The notes under the pieces: model-generated | Seen by the model: only the letters and a program-made list of their open reading frames with translations | Databases searched by the model: none | Told to the model about the DNA's origin: nothing | Shown: positions 1 to 9,425 of the stretch, in pieces | How positions within the stretch are numbered: the first letter of the stretch is position 1 | How the letters are laid out: each line of letters opens with the position of its first letter | Program-made: the position numbers and the translations under genes | Assembly: GCA_009842675.1 (NCBI GenBank) | Contig: VYEX01000003.1 | Coordinates: 78,958-142,957 of the forward strand | Direction of reading: 5' to 3' | Source: Acidimicrobiia bacterium | GTDB taxonomy: Bacteria > Actinomycetota > Acidimicrobiia > Acidimicrobiales > Bin134 | DNA: 64,000 bases

Positions 1-111
1 TCATTGGCACTGTGGGACAACCGCTGCGCCATGCACAACCCCATCAACGACTACCACGGTCAGCTCCGGGTCATGCACCGCATCACCTTCGAGGGCGACG
101 AGCCCCGCTAG
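1..111 (+). CDS. TauD/TfdA-family dioxygenase, C-terminal fragment
   Basis: Open from the left edge, with a TAG stop at 109-111; 36 residues are visible. The segment reads WDNR, then a CAMHNPINDYHG-like stretch, then RVMHRITFEGD. This is how alpha-ketoglutarate/Fe(II)-dependent taurine/2,4-D dioxygenases end: an Arg that binds 2-oxoglutarate, the last His of the iron triad region, and the final strand. The family hydroxylates sulfonates, aryloxyalkanoates or related small acids. The substrate cannot be told from this tail. It points towards a convergent FadD-like gene 31 nt away. Confidence 0.7.
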   Translation, partial: SLALWDNRCAMHNPINDYHGQLRVMHRITFEGDEPR

Positions 112-142
112 ACGATTCGTTGGGCTGACCTCGGGGGCCAGA

Positions 143-1705
143 TCAGACGATCCGGGAGTCGGAGTCGGTGGGCCAGTAGCGGTCCCGCAGATAGCGCTTC
201 ATCAGCTTGCCGTTGGGATCGCGGGGCAGTGACTCATCGAAGTCCACCCCCCGAGGGCGCTTGAAGGCGGCCAGCCGCTCGGCGCACCAGGCCAAAAGAG
301 CGCTTTCCGTATCGCTTCCCGCTCGGGCCGGGTCGACCAGTTGGACCACAGCCCGCACTTCCTCGCCCAAGTCGTCGTTGGGGACGCCGATCACCGCGAC
401 ATCGGCCACGTCGGGGTGCATGATCAGCGCATCCTCGATCTCCTGGGGGTAGATGTTGACCCCGCCGCTGATGATGGTGTGGGCCACCCGGTCGGTGAGA
501 TACAGGTAGCCCTCCTCATCGAGACGCCCCATGTCGCCTAGCGTCCGCCATCCGCTGGGGTGGGCCGCGGCGGCGGTCCGCTCGGGATCGTTGTGGTACT
601 GGAAGTCCCGCCCGCCGTCGAAGTACACCACCCCGACCTCCCCGGCGGGCATCTCATTGCCGTCGGGGCCGACGATGTGAACCGGCTGAAGCGGTCGTCC
701 TACTGAGCCGGGGTGGGCCAGCCACTCCTCGGAGGTGATGGCGCTGTGGCCGATGTCCTCGGTGCCGGCGTAGTACTCGAACAAGATCGGACCCCACCAC
801 TCGATCATCTGCTGCTTGACCTCCACCGGGCAAGGGGCGGCGGCGTGGATGGCCAGTCGCAGGCTGGACAAGTCGGCCGCTTCTCTCACATCGGGCGGCA
901 GCTTCAGCATTCGGGAGAACATGGTGGGAACGAACTGGGCATGGGTTACCCGGTACTCGCCGATGAACCGCAGGCAGTCGGCGGGGTCGAATCTTTCCAT
1001 GAGCACCACGGTGCCCCCCACCCGGTGCACGCACATGCAGAACACCAGAGGGGCCGAGTGATAAAGGGGGGCGGGCGACAGATAAACGCTGGTGTGGTCC
1101 ACGCCGTAGTTGGCCATGCCCAGGGCGGTCTGAACCGCGGGGTTGGACGGGTCACCGATGCCGGTCTGGGCGGTCGGCTTGCGGATGCCTTTGGGCCGGC
1201 CAGTGGTGCCACCCGAGTACACCATCTCCCGGCCCTCGCCCTCGCCGGCCATAGGCGCGGTGGGCAGATCGGCGGCTGCTCGGGCCACCGGCTCGAACCC
1301 GTCTGGGGCGTCGGTGCCAGTGGTGAGGCGCACCGGCACCCGGGCCAAGTCCAGCTCGGCCACCACCGGAGCGGTTCTACCCGACGTCACCACCGCGGCC
1401 GCACCGCAGTCGTCGAGCACCGCCTGGATCTCGCCAGTGGTGAGGTGGTAGTTGATCGGCGTATAGATCAGACCCGCCAGCTGGGCGGCCCAGAACACCG
1501 CCATCGACTGCGAGGTGGTCTCCGACACGATGGCCAGATGGTCCCCGGCATTGAGGCCCCGAGCCCGAAGCAGATGGGCCAACCGGTTGGCCTCTTCGTC
1601 CAGCTCCCGGTAGGTGATCACCTCGCCGGTGCGCCCCATGATCACCGCCGGTTGGTCGGGAGCATGGGTTGCGAACCGACGGGGATGGAGCATCTCCGAG
1701 TCCAT
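143..1705 (-). CDS. AMP-forming acyl-CoA synthetase (FadD-like)
   Basis: Adenylate-forming enzyme of the ANL superfamily that activates a carboxylic acid to its acyl-CoA through an acyl-AMP. The P-loop is YSGGTTGRPKG, the A5 motif is YYAGTED, the hinge region reads GWRTLGDMGRLDEEGYLYL, and the C-terminal catalytic Lys lies in PRDPNGKLMKRYLRDR. The frame stays open to 1975, but that extension is Ala/Ser-rich, runs into the divergent aldehyde dehydrogenase gene and has no ligase similarity. I therefore chose the ATG at 1705 (520 aa, normal family length); an ATG 12 nt further in is possible. It is divergent from the aldehyde dehydrogenase across about 97 nt. The substrate is unknown; a short/medium-chain or ring acid is likely from context. 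Confidence 0.85.
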   Translation of the reverse strand: MDSEMLHPRRFATHAPDQPAVIMGRTGEVITYRELDEEANRLAHLLRARGLNAGDHLAIVSETTSQSMAVFWAAQLAGLIYTPINYHLTTGEIQAVLDDCGAAAVVTSGRTAPVVAELDLARVPVRLTTGTDAPDGFEPVARAAADLPTAPMAGEGEGREMVYSGGTTGRPKGIRKPTAQTGIGDPSNPAVQTALGMANYGVDHTSVYLSPAPLYHSAPLVFCMCVHRVGGTVVLMERFDPADCLRFIGEYRVTHAQFVPTMFSRMLKLPPDVREAADLSSLRLAIHAAAPCPVEVKQQMIEWWGPILFEYYAGTEDIGHSAITSEEWLAHPGSVGRPLQPVHIVGPDGNEMPAGEVGVVYFDGGRDFQYHNDPERTAAAAHPSGWRTLGDMGRLDEEGYLYLTDRVAHTIISGGVNIYPQEIEDALIMHPDVADVAVIGVPNDDLGEEVRAVVQLVDPARAGSDTESALLAWCAERLAAFKRPRGVDFDESLPRDPNGKLMKRYLRDRYWPTDSDSRIV

Positions 1706-1802
1706 CGGCGGGACGATAGCTGCTTCAACGGTCGGACGAGTTCTTCGCTGAATCCCGGCTATAGGGTGAGGCCAGCTACGAATTATCAGGGAGAGACCAC
1801 CC

Positions 1803-3269
1803 ATGTGGCATGAAGAAGAGCTGTTGATCGACGGGGAGCTGAGGGCTGCCGAGGGTGGCGGCGTGTTCGAAACGATGAACCCCGCCACCGAGGAGGTGCT
1901 CGGGGTGGCCGCCAACGCCACCGACGCCGATGCGGTGGCCGCAGTGGCTGCCGCTCGCCGGGCTTTCGACACCACCGACTGGGCCGTTGACCACGAGTTT
2001 CGGGCTCGGTGCCTGCGTCAATTCCACGCCGCGCTGGAGCGCCATCTCGAAGAGATGCGGGAGCTGACGGTGGCCGAGGTGGGCTCTCCGGTGATGCTCA
2101 CCTACGGCGGTCCGCAGCTCGAGGCCCCGGTGGCGTCGGTCGAGTGGGTGGCCGACATGATGGACGGATACCAGTGGTCCGAAGACCTCGGCTTGGTCGA
2201 GGCCTATGGCAGCAGCCATCGGCGATGGATCGAGCGCGAGCCCGTGGGGGTGGTGGCCGCCATCACGGCCTACAACTTCCCCGTCCAGCTCAACCTGGCC
2301 AAGGTGGCCCCCGCCCTGGCCGCCGGCAACACGATGGTGTTGAAAGGGGCGCCCGACACCCCGTGGTCGGCGCTGGCCTTGGGCCATCTGATCGCCAATG
2401 AGACCGACATCCCTCCCGGAGTGGTCAACATCTTGAGCTCAGCGGAGAACTCGGTGGGCGAGGTTCTCACCACCCACCCGGATGTGGACATGGTTACCTT
2501 CACCGGCTCCACCGCCACCGGTCGAAAGATCATGGCTGCGGCCAGCGCCACGGTGAAGAAGACCTTCTTGGAGCTGGGGGGCAAGAGCGCTTATGTAGTG
2601 CTGGACGACGCCGACGTGGAGACGGCGGCCGCCATGAACTCGTTCATGATCTGCACCCATGCCGGACAGGGGTGTGCAATCACCACTCGAATGCTGGTTC
2701 CTGCGGCCATGGCCGACACTGCCGCCGAAGTAGTGGCGGCCACGCTGGCCAGCATCCCCTACGGCGATCCCACCGATCCCTCCATGATGATGGGACCGCT
2801 GATCAACGCTCGCCAGCGCGACAAAGTCCACAAGCTGGTAACCGACGCCATAGACCAGGGGGCGAGGCTGGTCACCGGCGGCAAGCGGCCCGATCACCTG
2901 CCGGTGGGCTTCTACTACGAGCCCACCTTGCTTGCCGGAGTGGGCGAGAACGACCTGGTGGCTCAAGAAGAGGTCTTCGGCCCGGTGCTGGCCATCATCC
3001 CCTATGAGGGTGGCGACGACGAGGCCGTTCGGATCGCCAACAACTCGATTTACGGCCTTTCGGGCGCGGTGAACAGCGCCGATCCTGAGCGGGCCCGGGC
3101 CGTGGCCCGGCAGATCCGGTCGGGCACGATCAGCGTGAACGGCGGCCTGTACTACGCCCCCGATGCCCCCTTTGGGGGATACAAGCAATCTGGCATCGGC
3201 CGGGAGATGGGCGTGGCCGGATTTGAGGAGTTCCTCGAGATCAAGACTCTGGCTGAACCGGCTGCCTAG
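1803..3269 (+). CDS. Aldehyde dehydrogenase family protein
   Basis: 488 aa NAD(P)-dependent aldehyde dehydrogenase that oxidises an aldehyde to a carboxylic acid. The family landmarks are all present: the coenzyme motif around AYNFPVQLNLAKVAPAL, the general base Glu257 in LELGGKSA, and the catalytic nucleophile Cys291 in GQGCAITTRM. Its end (GGYKQSGIGREMG) is typical. It starts at ATG 1803 behind a GGGAGAGA ribosome site. A fadD3-like gene follows after 18 nt, so the two probably form one transcript. Together they could take an aldehyde to an acid and then to an acyl-CoA. The mycobacterial Rv0768-type enzymes look similar from memory; the substrate is not known. Confidence 0.9.
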   Translation: MWHEEELLIDGELRAAEGGGVFETMNPATEEVLGVAANATDADAVAAVAAARRAFDTTDWAVDHEFRARCLRQFHAALERHLEEMRELTVAEVGSPVMLTYGGPQLEAPVASVEWVADMMDGYQWSEDLGLVEAYGSSHRRWIEREPVGVVAAITAYNFPVQLNLAKVAPALAAGNTMVLKGAPDTPWSALALGHLIANETDIPPGVVNILSSAENSVGEVLTTHPDVDMVTFTGSTATGRKIMAAASATVKKTFLELGGKSAYVVLDDADVETAAAMNSFMICTHAGQGCAITTRMLVPAAMADTAAEVVAATLASIPYGDPTDPSMMMGPLINARQRDKVHKLVTDAIDQGARLVTGGKRPDHLPVGFYYEPTLLAGVGENDLVAQEEVFGPVLAIIPYEGGDDEAVRIANNSIYGLSGAVNSADPERARAVARQIRSGTISVNGGLYYAPDAPFGGYKQSGIGREMGVAGFEEFLEIKTLAEPAA

Positions 3270-3287
3270 CCGAGGAGCGGGGTCGGC

Positions 3288-4871
3288 ATGAACGCACATG
3301 AGGATTGGGCCAGCACCAGCATTCCGCTGATGGCCCAAGCGGCGGCGGCCCGATTCGGCGATGCCCCCGCGGTGGTGGCGGGCGACAGCGTGCTGTCCTA
3401 CGCGGAGCTGGGGCGCTTGACCGACCAGGCCGCCGCGGCCATGCAGGCCGCTGGAGTGCAGGCCGGCGACCGGGTGGCAGTCTGGGCGTCCAATCGCCTG
3501 GAGTGGATCATCGCCGCGCTGGGCCTCCATACCGCAGGGGCGGCGTTGGTACCGGTGAGCACCCGCTTCAAGCCGGCTGAAGCTGCCTACATTCTGGCCC
3601 GCAGCCGCGTCCGCCTCTTGGTGGTCGACGCCGGGTTCGCCGGCATCGACCCCGCCGGGCTGTTCCACCAGGATGACGCCGACCTGTCGGCACTGGAGCG
3701 GGTGGTGGTGTTGCCTCCCGGCGAGGTCGGCAATGTGCCTAACTCGGTGTCGTGGGCTGAGTTCCTGGGGGCGGGGGAGTCAGTTGCCCCCGACGCGGTG
3801 GAGGCCCGGCGACAGGCGGTGGGTACCGACCAGATCAGCGACATCTTGTTCACGTCGGGTACCACCGGCGCGCCAAAGGGGGTGATGATGACCCACGGGC
3901 AGACCCTGCGGCAGTTCTCCGACTGGTGCGACTTCGCCGATCTTCGCCAGGGCGACCGGTATCTGATCATCAACCCCTTCTTCCACATGTTCGGCTACAA
4001 GGCCGGCTGGCTGGCCTGTCTCATGCGGGGGGCGACGGTGTACCCGATGCCGGTATTCGACGTGGAACAGGTACTGGAGCTGGTTGAGGCCGAGCGGATT
4101 GCGGTGCTGCCCGGCCCGCCCACTGTGTACCAGACCATCCTCGACCACCCATCTCGCTCGGACCGGGACCTGTCCAGTCTGCGGGTGGCCATCACCGGTG
4201 CGGCCGACATCCCAGTGGAGCTGATCCGCAGGATGCACGAAGAGCTGCCGTTCGAGCGTATCTGCACCGGCTACGGCCTCACCGAGGCCGGCACCTGCAC
4301 CGGAACCCAGCCCGGCGACGATCCCGAGACCATTGCCGCCACCGCGGGACGAGCCATGCCCGATCTGGAAGTCCGGGTGGCCGATGGCGACCGTGAGGCC
4401 GCTCCCGGGGAAACCGGCGAAGTGCTGGTACGAGGGTTCAGCGTGATGACCGGCTACTTTGACGACCCCGAGGCCACCGCCTCGGCCGTCGACGCCGACG
4501 GATGGCTGCACACCGGCGACCTGGGGATCATGGACGAACGGGGCTATCTGAAGATCGCCGGTCGCATCAAAGACATGTTCATCGTGGGAGGGTTCAACGC
4601 CTACCCCGCCGAGATCGAGAACACGCTGCTGGGCCATCCCGGGGTGGCCCAGGCCGCGGTAGTTGGGGTGCCCGACGAGCGGCTGGGTGAGGTGGGCCAG
4701 GCCTTCATCGTGGCCCGTCCGGAAACGGCGGTAGATCCCGACGAGGTGATTGCCTGGTGCCGAGAGCGCATGGCCAACTACAAGGTGCCCCGGTCGGTGG
4801 TAATGCGAGAGTCGTTCCCGCTGAACGCCACTGGCAAGGTGATGAAAGACGAGCTGCTGAAGAGTTCCTAA
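3288..4871 (+). CDS. fadD3: Acyl-CoA ligase, FadD3-like
   Basis: 527 aa ANL-superfamily ligase. The P-loop FTSGTTGAPKGVMMTH lies near residues 187-200, the A5 motif GYGLTEAG near 328, the hinge motif GWLHTGDLGIMDERGYLKIAGR follows, and the catalytic Lys is in PLNATGKVMKDEL. The central part, including the NPFFHMFGYKAG stretch and the GDDPETIA segment after the A5 motif, resembles actinobacterial FadD3. FadD3 activates the steroid C/D-ring propionate intermediate HIP. This is recognition from memory, so the substrate is inferred; the steroid-type genes at 28.8-31.4 kb agree with it. AGGAG lies 12 nt before the ATG. Its stop shares a CTAA tetranucleotide with the stop of the convergent ligase. 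Confidence 0.75.
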   Translation: MNAHEDWASTSIPLMAQAAAARFGDAPAVVAGDSVLSYAELGRLTDQAAAAMQAAGVQAGDRVAVWASNRLEWIIAALGLHTAGAALVPVSTRFKPAEAAYILARSRVRLLVVDAGFAGIDPAGLFHQDDADLSALERVVVLPPGEVGNVPNSVSWAEFLGAGESVAPDAVEARRQAVGTDQISDILFTSGTTGAPKGVMMTHGQTLRQFSDWCDFADLRQGDRYLIINPFFHMFGYKAGWLACLMRGATVYPMPVFDVEQVLELVEAERIAVLPGPPTVYQTILDHPSRSDRDLSSLRVAITGAADIPVELIRRMHEELPFERICTGYGLTEAGTCTGTQPGDDPETIAATAGRAMPDLEVRVADGDREAAPGETGEVLVRGFSVMTGYFDDPEATASAVDADGWLHTGDLGIMDERGYLKIAGRIKDMFIVGGFNAYPAEIENTLLGHPGVAQAAVVGVPDERLGEVGQAFIVARPETAVDPDEVIAWCRERMANYKVPRSVVMRESFPLNATGKVMKDELLKSS

Positions 4872-6391
4872 GGCTCGAACTGGCGCTTCAGCTCCCGCCG
4901 GAGCGTCTTGCCCGACGGAAGTCGGGGAATGGACTCCACCACCAACACGGTGTGGAGGCTCTTGTAGGAGGCCAAAGTGTCGGCCACCAGGGCCTTGAGG
5001 TCGTCGACTGAGGTGTCGGCGCCTTCGGCGAACTGCACGGCGGCGGCCACCGCTTCGCCGGAATCGGGGTCGGGAACTCCGAACACCGCGCAATCAACCA
5101 CGCCGGGATGGCCCAGCAGCATTGCCTCCACCTCGGCGGGGGCAACCTGGAAGCCCCTGACTTTGATCATCTCTTTCACCCGGTCGGTGATGTGCAGCCA
5201 TCCGTCGGGTTCCATCCAGCCCACATCGCCGGTGCGATACCAGCCGTCGGTGAACGCGTCGGCGTTGGCCTCGGCGGGCAGATAGCCGGCCATTCTCGCC
5301 GGGCTCTGTGCCTGAATCTCGCCGACCTCGCCAGAGGACAGCACCGCTCCGGTCTCCAAGTCGGCAATGCGAACTCGGACATCGTGAACGGGCAGGCCGG
5401 CAGAATCCAGCCGCCACAAATCGGGTCGGTGGACCGGGTTGCTGGTGATGACCGGCATCTCGCTGGCGCCGTATGCGGGCAAAAAGCCAACGCCGGTTCG
5501 CTCGGTAACCCGCCGGGCCACGCTCTCGGTCACCGGGGTGGCCCCCCACATGATGTAGCGCAGCGACGACAGGTCGTACTCCTCCAGGTAGGGGTGGTTG
5601 GCCATGGCCAGGGCTATCGGCGCCACCGCCATCTCCAGGGTGATGCGGTCGGTCTCGACGGCGGCCAGAACTGCCTCCAGGTCGAAACGGGGGTGGAGCC
5701 GCACCGACGAACCCGCCCACACCGAGGCCAGCAGGTTGAGCAGCCCGAGGATGTGGAAGGGAGGGGTGGCGATCTGGAACCGGTCATCGGCGGTGAGTCC
5801 GAGCGCCGATCCCCAGATGACGATGGCCGCGCCGATGCTGGAGTGGGTGTGGCGCACCGCCTTGGGCATGCCGGTGGTGCCGGAGCTGAACACCAGCACG
5901 GCCTCGGTCTGGTCCCAATCCAGTTCGACGGCCATCGACTCGGCTGAGGCGTCGGCCAGGGCGGCCACGGCGGGGTCGTCGTCGAGACGGATCACCCGGT
6001 CGGCCAGTTGAGGAGGAAGGCGCAGGTGGGTTTCACCGTCGGTGATAGCCAGCACCGGCTCGGTCAGGCCAGCAGCGTGGGCGACCTCTGCCTCCTTCCA
6101 CGCCGAGCTGATCATCACTGCGGAGGCCCCGAGCTTGAGGATGCCGAAAACGGCGGTGAAGAACTCAGGCCGGTTCGAGGCCATCACCGCCACCCGCTGA
6201 TGGGTCGACACGTCCCGTTCGGCCAACAGACGGGCGAACCCCTCGGCCTGTTGGTTGAATTCCTCGTAGGTCAGGAATCGGTCTTCGAACCGAACGGCCA
6301 CCCGGTCGCCGAACTGGTCGGCGGCCGATTCCAGCAGGCTGTGGACGCTGGTGCCCTGGGGATAGTCCAGCGGCGGGAACAGCTCCGACAC
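4868..6391 (-). CDS. AMP-forming acyl-CoA synthetase
   Basis: 507 aa ligase starting at a GTG. The P-loop is FSSGTTGMPKAVRHTH. The A5 motif is YGASEM, where the usual Thr-Glu is Ser-Glu. The hinge is GWYRTGDVGWMEPDGWLHITDR and the catalytic Lys lies in PRLPSGKTLRREL. It resembles 4-coumarate/medium-chain acid CoA ligases. It is the second gene of a two-gene unit behind the CMD-family protein (3 nt gap). Its 3' end overlaps the fadD3-like stop by 4 nt tail to tail. The preferred acid is unknown. Confidence 0.85.
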   Translation of the reverse strand: MSELFPPLDYPQGTSVHSLLESAADQFGDRVAVRFEDRFLTYEEFNQQAEGFARLLAERDVSTHQRVAVMASNRPEFFTAVFGILKLGASAVMISSAWKEAEVAHAAGLTEPVLAITDGETHLRLPPQLADRVIRLDDDPAVAALADASAESMAVELDWDQTEAVLVFSSGTTGMPKAVRHTHSSIGAAIVIWGSALGLTADDRFQIATPPFHILGLLNLLASVWAGSSVRLHPRFDLEAVLAAVETDRITLEMAVAPIALAMANHPYLEEYDLSSLRYIMWGATPVTESVARRVTERTGVGFLPAYGASEMPVITSNPVHRPDLWRLDSAGLPVHDVRVRIADLETGAVLSSGEVGEIQAQSPARMAGYLPAEANADAFTDGWYRTGDVGWMEPDGWLHITDRVKEMIKVRGFQVAPAEVEAMLLGHPGVVDCAVFGVPDPDSGEAVAAAVQFAEGADTSVDDLKALVADTLASYKSLHTVLVVESIPRLPSGKTLRRELKRQFEP

Positions 6392-6394
6392 CGA

Positions 6395-7039
6395 CTAGCC
6401 CTCGGCCCCGGAGGGGAAGCTCTTGCCCTCGAGCTCGGGATCAAGGGGCAGGTCGAAGCAGTTGAACGCCACCGCCAGGGTGTCGTAGGCCCCCACGGTG
6501 AAGAGCAAGTCCATGATCTGGCGGGTGTCGAACGCGTCGGCCAACTCGTTCCATGTTCCGCCCGACCAACCGTGGTTGTGGTGCAGCTCGTCTACCGCCC
6601 GCAGCAATAAGGCGTCGTCAGGGTTCCAGCCGTCAACAGAATCGGCGGTGGTGCGGTCGATTTCCTCGGCGGTAAGCCCCACTTCAAGGGCAGCGGCCGC
6701 GTGCTGGACCCATTCGTATTCGCTTCGGCGCAGCCACGCCACCCGCAGCACTGCCAACTCGATGGCCCTCCCGGGGAGGGTGTTGAAGTAGAGCAAATGG
6801 CGATTGAATGCCAGGAATGCCTGGGCCAGCTCGGGATAGCGGGCCATCACCGACAAAGCGTTGTTGGGGCGCCTCACCTGCTGTTTGCGGTCGGCCTTGC
6901 GCTTGTCGTAGGCGGAGCCTGCCGGTGGGCGCATTGGCTCCATGGCGGCAAATCCCTCGGGTGTCCACTCTGACAGCTCTAGCGGAGCGATTCGCGGCTG
7001 GCTGGCAGGGTTGTCGATGTTGTCGGCCGAGCTGCTCAC
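6395..7039 (-). CDS. Carboxymuconolactone decarboxylase (CMD)/AhpD-like protein
   Basis: 214 aa helical protein of the CMD superfamily. The core runs from PGRAIELAVLRVAWLRRSEYEWVQH onwards: the pattern of family members in which the AhpD CxxC redox pair is replaced (here Arg-Ser-Glu-Tyr-Glu-Trp) while the following His is kept. It is therefore unlikely to be a peroxidase-type disulfide enzyme, and the reaction is unknown. I chose GTG 7039 because a perfect AAGGAGG (7045-7051, reverse strand) sits 5 nt upstream. An upstream in-frame ATG at 7081 has no such signal and would add a charged tail of 14 residues. It leads a unit with the downstream ligase and is divergent from the LLM oxidoreductase. 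Confidence 0.8.
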   Translation of the reverse strand: MSSSADNIDNPASQPRIAPLELSEWTPEGFAAMEPMRPPAGSAYDKRKADRKQQVRRPNNALSVMARYPELAQAFLAFNRHLLYFNTLPGRAIELAVLRVAWLRRSEYEWVQHAAAALEVGLTAEEIDRTTADSVDGWNPDDALLLRAVDELHHNHGWSGGTWNELADAFDTRQIMDLLFTVGAYDTLAVAFNCFDLPLDPELEGKSFPSGAEG

Positions 7040-7044
7040 CCGAT

Positions 7045-7051
7045 CCTCCTT
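7045..7051 (-). promoter_or_regulatory. Strong ribosome binding site that fixes the CMD gene start
   Basis: AAGGAGG on the reverse strand, 5 nt before GTG 7039. It decides the start against an in-frame ATG 42 nt upstream. Confidence 0.8.
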
Positions 7052-7144
7052 GGCTTTCCGCCCGGATGGTAACCGACTCACCGAATGCCCAGATCAATGC
7101 CAATGGCTGCTGGCGTCTGATATGAACGAGGCTGAGGAATTGCT

Positions 7145-8098
7145 GTGCGCATAGGACTGATGGTCGGGCCGGAACGGCGCCGATACGCCACCAAGACGGC
7201 CCGAATGATCGAGGCGGCCCAAGAGGCCGAAGCGGCCGGGTTCGCGTCGGTTTGGATTCCGCAGATACCCGACGAGTTCGACGCCATGACAGCGGCTGCG
7301 CTGATTGGGACGGCCACCTCGACAATGGAAGTGGGAACAGCGGTGGTGGTGGCCCAAACCCGTCACCCAATCGCGCTGTGCCAGCAGGTGCTCTCGGTGC
7401 AGCTGGCCTGCGAGGGGCGATTCGCTTTGGGATTGGGCCCGTCGCACCACTGGATTGTGGAGGACATGCTGGGGTTGTCATATGACCGGCCGGCCGCGCA
7501 GATCCGGTCGTATCTCGACGTGCTAGACCAAGCGCTGGCCGGCCCTGGACCTGTTCGGGTGCAAAACGAGCACTTCCAGATCGACAACCCGCTCGACATC
7601 ACCGACCAGCCCGCCACTCCGGTGTTGCTGGCCGCGCTAGGACCGGTCATGCTGCGACTGGCCGGCACCCGCACCGACGGCACCACCCTTTGGCTGGCCG
7701 ACGAGCGGGCCATCGGCGAATTCATCGCCCCTCGGATCACCCAAGCCGCGGCCGAGGCCGGTCGACCCTCCCCTCGGATTGTGGCCGGGGTGCCGGTGTG
7801 CTTGTGCAGCCCGGGGGAGGTGGACGCGGCCAAGGATCGGGCCGAGCGGCTGCTGGCCGAGGCCGAGGTGTCCCCCAACTATCAGCGGCTGTTGGACCGG
7901 GGCGACGCCGAGGGGGTGTCGGACATCATGGCCGTCGGCGACGAAGCCGCGGTCTTGGCCCGGCTGCGCACTTTCGCCGATGCCGGGGTCACTGATCTCT
8001 CGGTGCGGGTTCTGCCAGTGGGCGATGGCCGCGATGAGCTCATCGCCTCCAGCCAGCGAACCCGGGAGTTTCTGGCCTCGTTGACCCCGGAGGTCTAG
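7145..8098 (+). CDS. LLM-class (F420-type) flavin-dependent oxidoreductase
   Basis: 317 aa TIM-barrel protein of the bacterial luciferase-like superfamily. The N-terminus (MRIGLMVGPE), the stretch AQEAEAAGFASVWIPQ and the segment GRFALGLGPSHH are characteristic. Actinobacterial members with this look generally use coenzyme F420 to reduce or oxidise carbonyl groups; the cofactor is inferred from family and lineage, not from a diagnostic residue. It begins at GTG 7145 with GAGGA just upstream. It is convergent with the amidohydrolase, with 4 nt between stops. The catabolic neighbours suggest a redox step on an acyl or ring intermediate. Confidence 0.85.
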   Translation: MRIGLMVGPERRRYATKTARMIEAAQEAEAAGFASVWIPQIPDEFDAMTAAALIGTATSTMEVGTAVVVAQTRHPIALCQQVLSVQLACEGRFALGLGPSHHWIVEDMLGLSYDRPAAQIRSYLDVLDQALAGPGPVRVQNEHFQIDNPLDITDQPATPVLLAALGPVMLRLAGTRTDGTTLWLADERAIGEFIAPRITQAAAEAGRPSPRIVAGVPVCLCSPGEVDAAKDRAERLLAEAEVSPNYQRLLDRGDAEGVSDIMAVGDEAAVLARLRTFADAGVTDLSVRVLPVGDGRDELIASSQRTREFLASLTPEV

Positions 8099-8102
8099 CG
8101 GC

Positions 8103-9392
8103 TCAGGCCGCCGACTGGACTTGGTTGAGGGGGTTCATGCCCGGGCAGCCCTTGGCTCGCTCGGGTATGTCGGCGTAGTCGATGGGAGTGGCCACCTCGG
8201 CCTTGGTGGGGCAGAACCGCTCGGCCAGGGGGGCCAGCGCCTCCAAGTCGAACCCGTACACCTCAGCAGCGTTGGTGGTGAGGATTTGAGTGGTCTCCTC
8301 CTCGGTGAGGTTGGCGAAGGTGAGCCGCAGGTGCTCTCGGGTATGGGGATGCGACCCCTCGATATGGGGGTAGTCGGAGCCCCACATGACCCGGTCGATG
8401 CCCACCGTCCGGGTAAGCAGAGCTTCTGAGGGCCGCAGGAACGACGCCCCGATGTAGCACTGGCGGGCGAAGTACTCGCTGGGAGTGAGCGACATATCGG
8501 CCACCGCTTGGCTGCCGAATACGGTCTCGGAACCGTACTTGGAGTACCGCATCCGGTGGAAGAAGCTCTCCAGCTTCTCCAGAGTGTCGGGCACCCAGGC
8601 AGTACCGGTCTCGGTAGTCACGTACTTGAGGTTGGGATAGCGCTCGAACACGCCCGAGAACATGAGGTGCCACAGAGCCCGCTGGGTCCACCAGGTGGCC
8701 TCGAGGACGAACATGGCCAGCGACGAGGGAAAGTGGTTGCCGTAGTTGGGCGATCCACCGCCGGCGTGGTGGTTCAGCGGAAGACCCGCTGCCGCGGTGG
8801 CAGCCCAGATGGGCTCGTAGGACTTGGAGTACAACGGCTCGAACGGAGAGTCGGGCGGTGCGCCGGGGATGAGCACGCCGCCTTTCAACCCATTCTCGGC
8901 AGCCCACTCGATCTCTTTGACGGAGCCTTCTACATCGCCCAAGAACACCTGGGCGATTCCGGCCCGGCGCTCGGGGGCCTGGCTCACGAACTCGGCCACC
9001 CACCGGTTGTGGGCTCGCAGTCCGGCCCAGCGGTGCTCGAAGTTGTCGGAGTAGGGCGGGGCTTCGAATGCGGTGGCCGCGGGCGGTGCGAACGGGGGCT
9101 GGGTGTTGGGGAACAGCACCTCGGCGATGAAGCCGTCGGCCTCCTGCTCGGCCAGTCGATCAGACGACGACCAGTTGCGGTGGCCCCACACCTCGGGATC
9201 GCCGTCCACCCCCACCTCCATGGGCGAGCGCTCCATGTCGGCGAACATGGCCTTGCGGCGCTCGTTGTGTTCGTCCATGAAGTCGGCCCACTCGTCGAAC
9301 TCGTCGTGGTAGCGCGACTCCAGATACGGCCGGTAGCCCCTCAAGTCGGCCCCGCAATGCGTGTCAGCACTGATGACAATGTGATGTTCCAT
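8103..9392 (-). CDS. Amidohydrolase-family (ACMSD-like) metal-dependent hydrolase
   Basis: 429 aa TIM-barrel protein of the amidohydrolase-2 type. An N-terminal SADTHCG replaces the classic HxH pair, PLNHHAGG supplies the middle histidine, and MWGSDYPHIEGS carries the C-terminal metal-binding Asp. These proteins decarboxylate or hydrolyse small carboxylic acids or ring-cleavage products with one zinc ion. Actinobacterial catabolic clusters often carry several of them with unknown substrates. The ATG start at 9392 is preceded by an inverted repeat that encloses a TAAGAT box (see 9426-9451). It lies downstream of vapBC in the same direction but probably has its own promoter. Confidence 0.85.
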   Translation of the reverse strand: MEHHIVISADTHCGADLRGYRPYLESRYHDEFDEWADFMDEHNERRKAMFADMERSPMEVGVDGDPEVWGHRNWSSSDRLAEQEADGFIAEVLFPNTQPPFAPPAATAFEAPPYSDNFEHRWAGLRAHNRWVAEFVSQAPERRAGIAQVFLGDVEGSVKEIEWAAENGLKGGVLIPGAPPDSPFEPLYSKSYEPIWAATAAAGLPLNHHAGGGSPNYGNHFPSSLAMFVLEATWWTQRALWHLMFSGVFERYPNLKYVTTETGTAWVPDTLEKLESFFHRMRYSKYGSETVFGSQAVADMSLTPSEYFARQCYIGASFLRPSEALLTRTVGIDRVMWGSDYPHIEGSHPHTREHLRLTFANLTEEETTQILTTNAAEVYGFDLEALAPLAERFCPTKAEVATPIDYADIPERAKGCPGMNPLNQVQSAA

Positions 9393-9425
9393 AGGCTTCC
9401 CCAGTTATGGAGCGATCCAGTTGAT

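Noticed and set aside
1706..1975. N-terminal 90-residue extension of the first ligase
   Set aside because: Low-complexity Ala/Ser sequence that overlaps the divergent aldehyde dehydrogenase gene.
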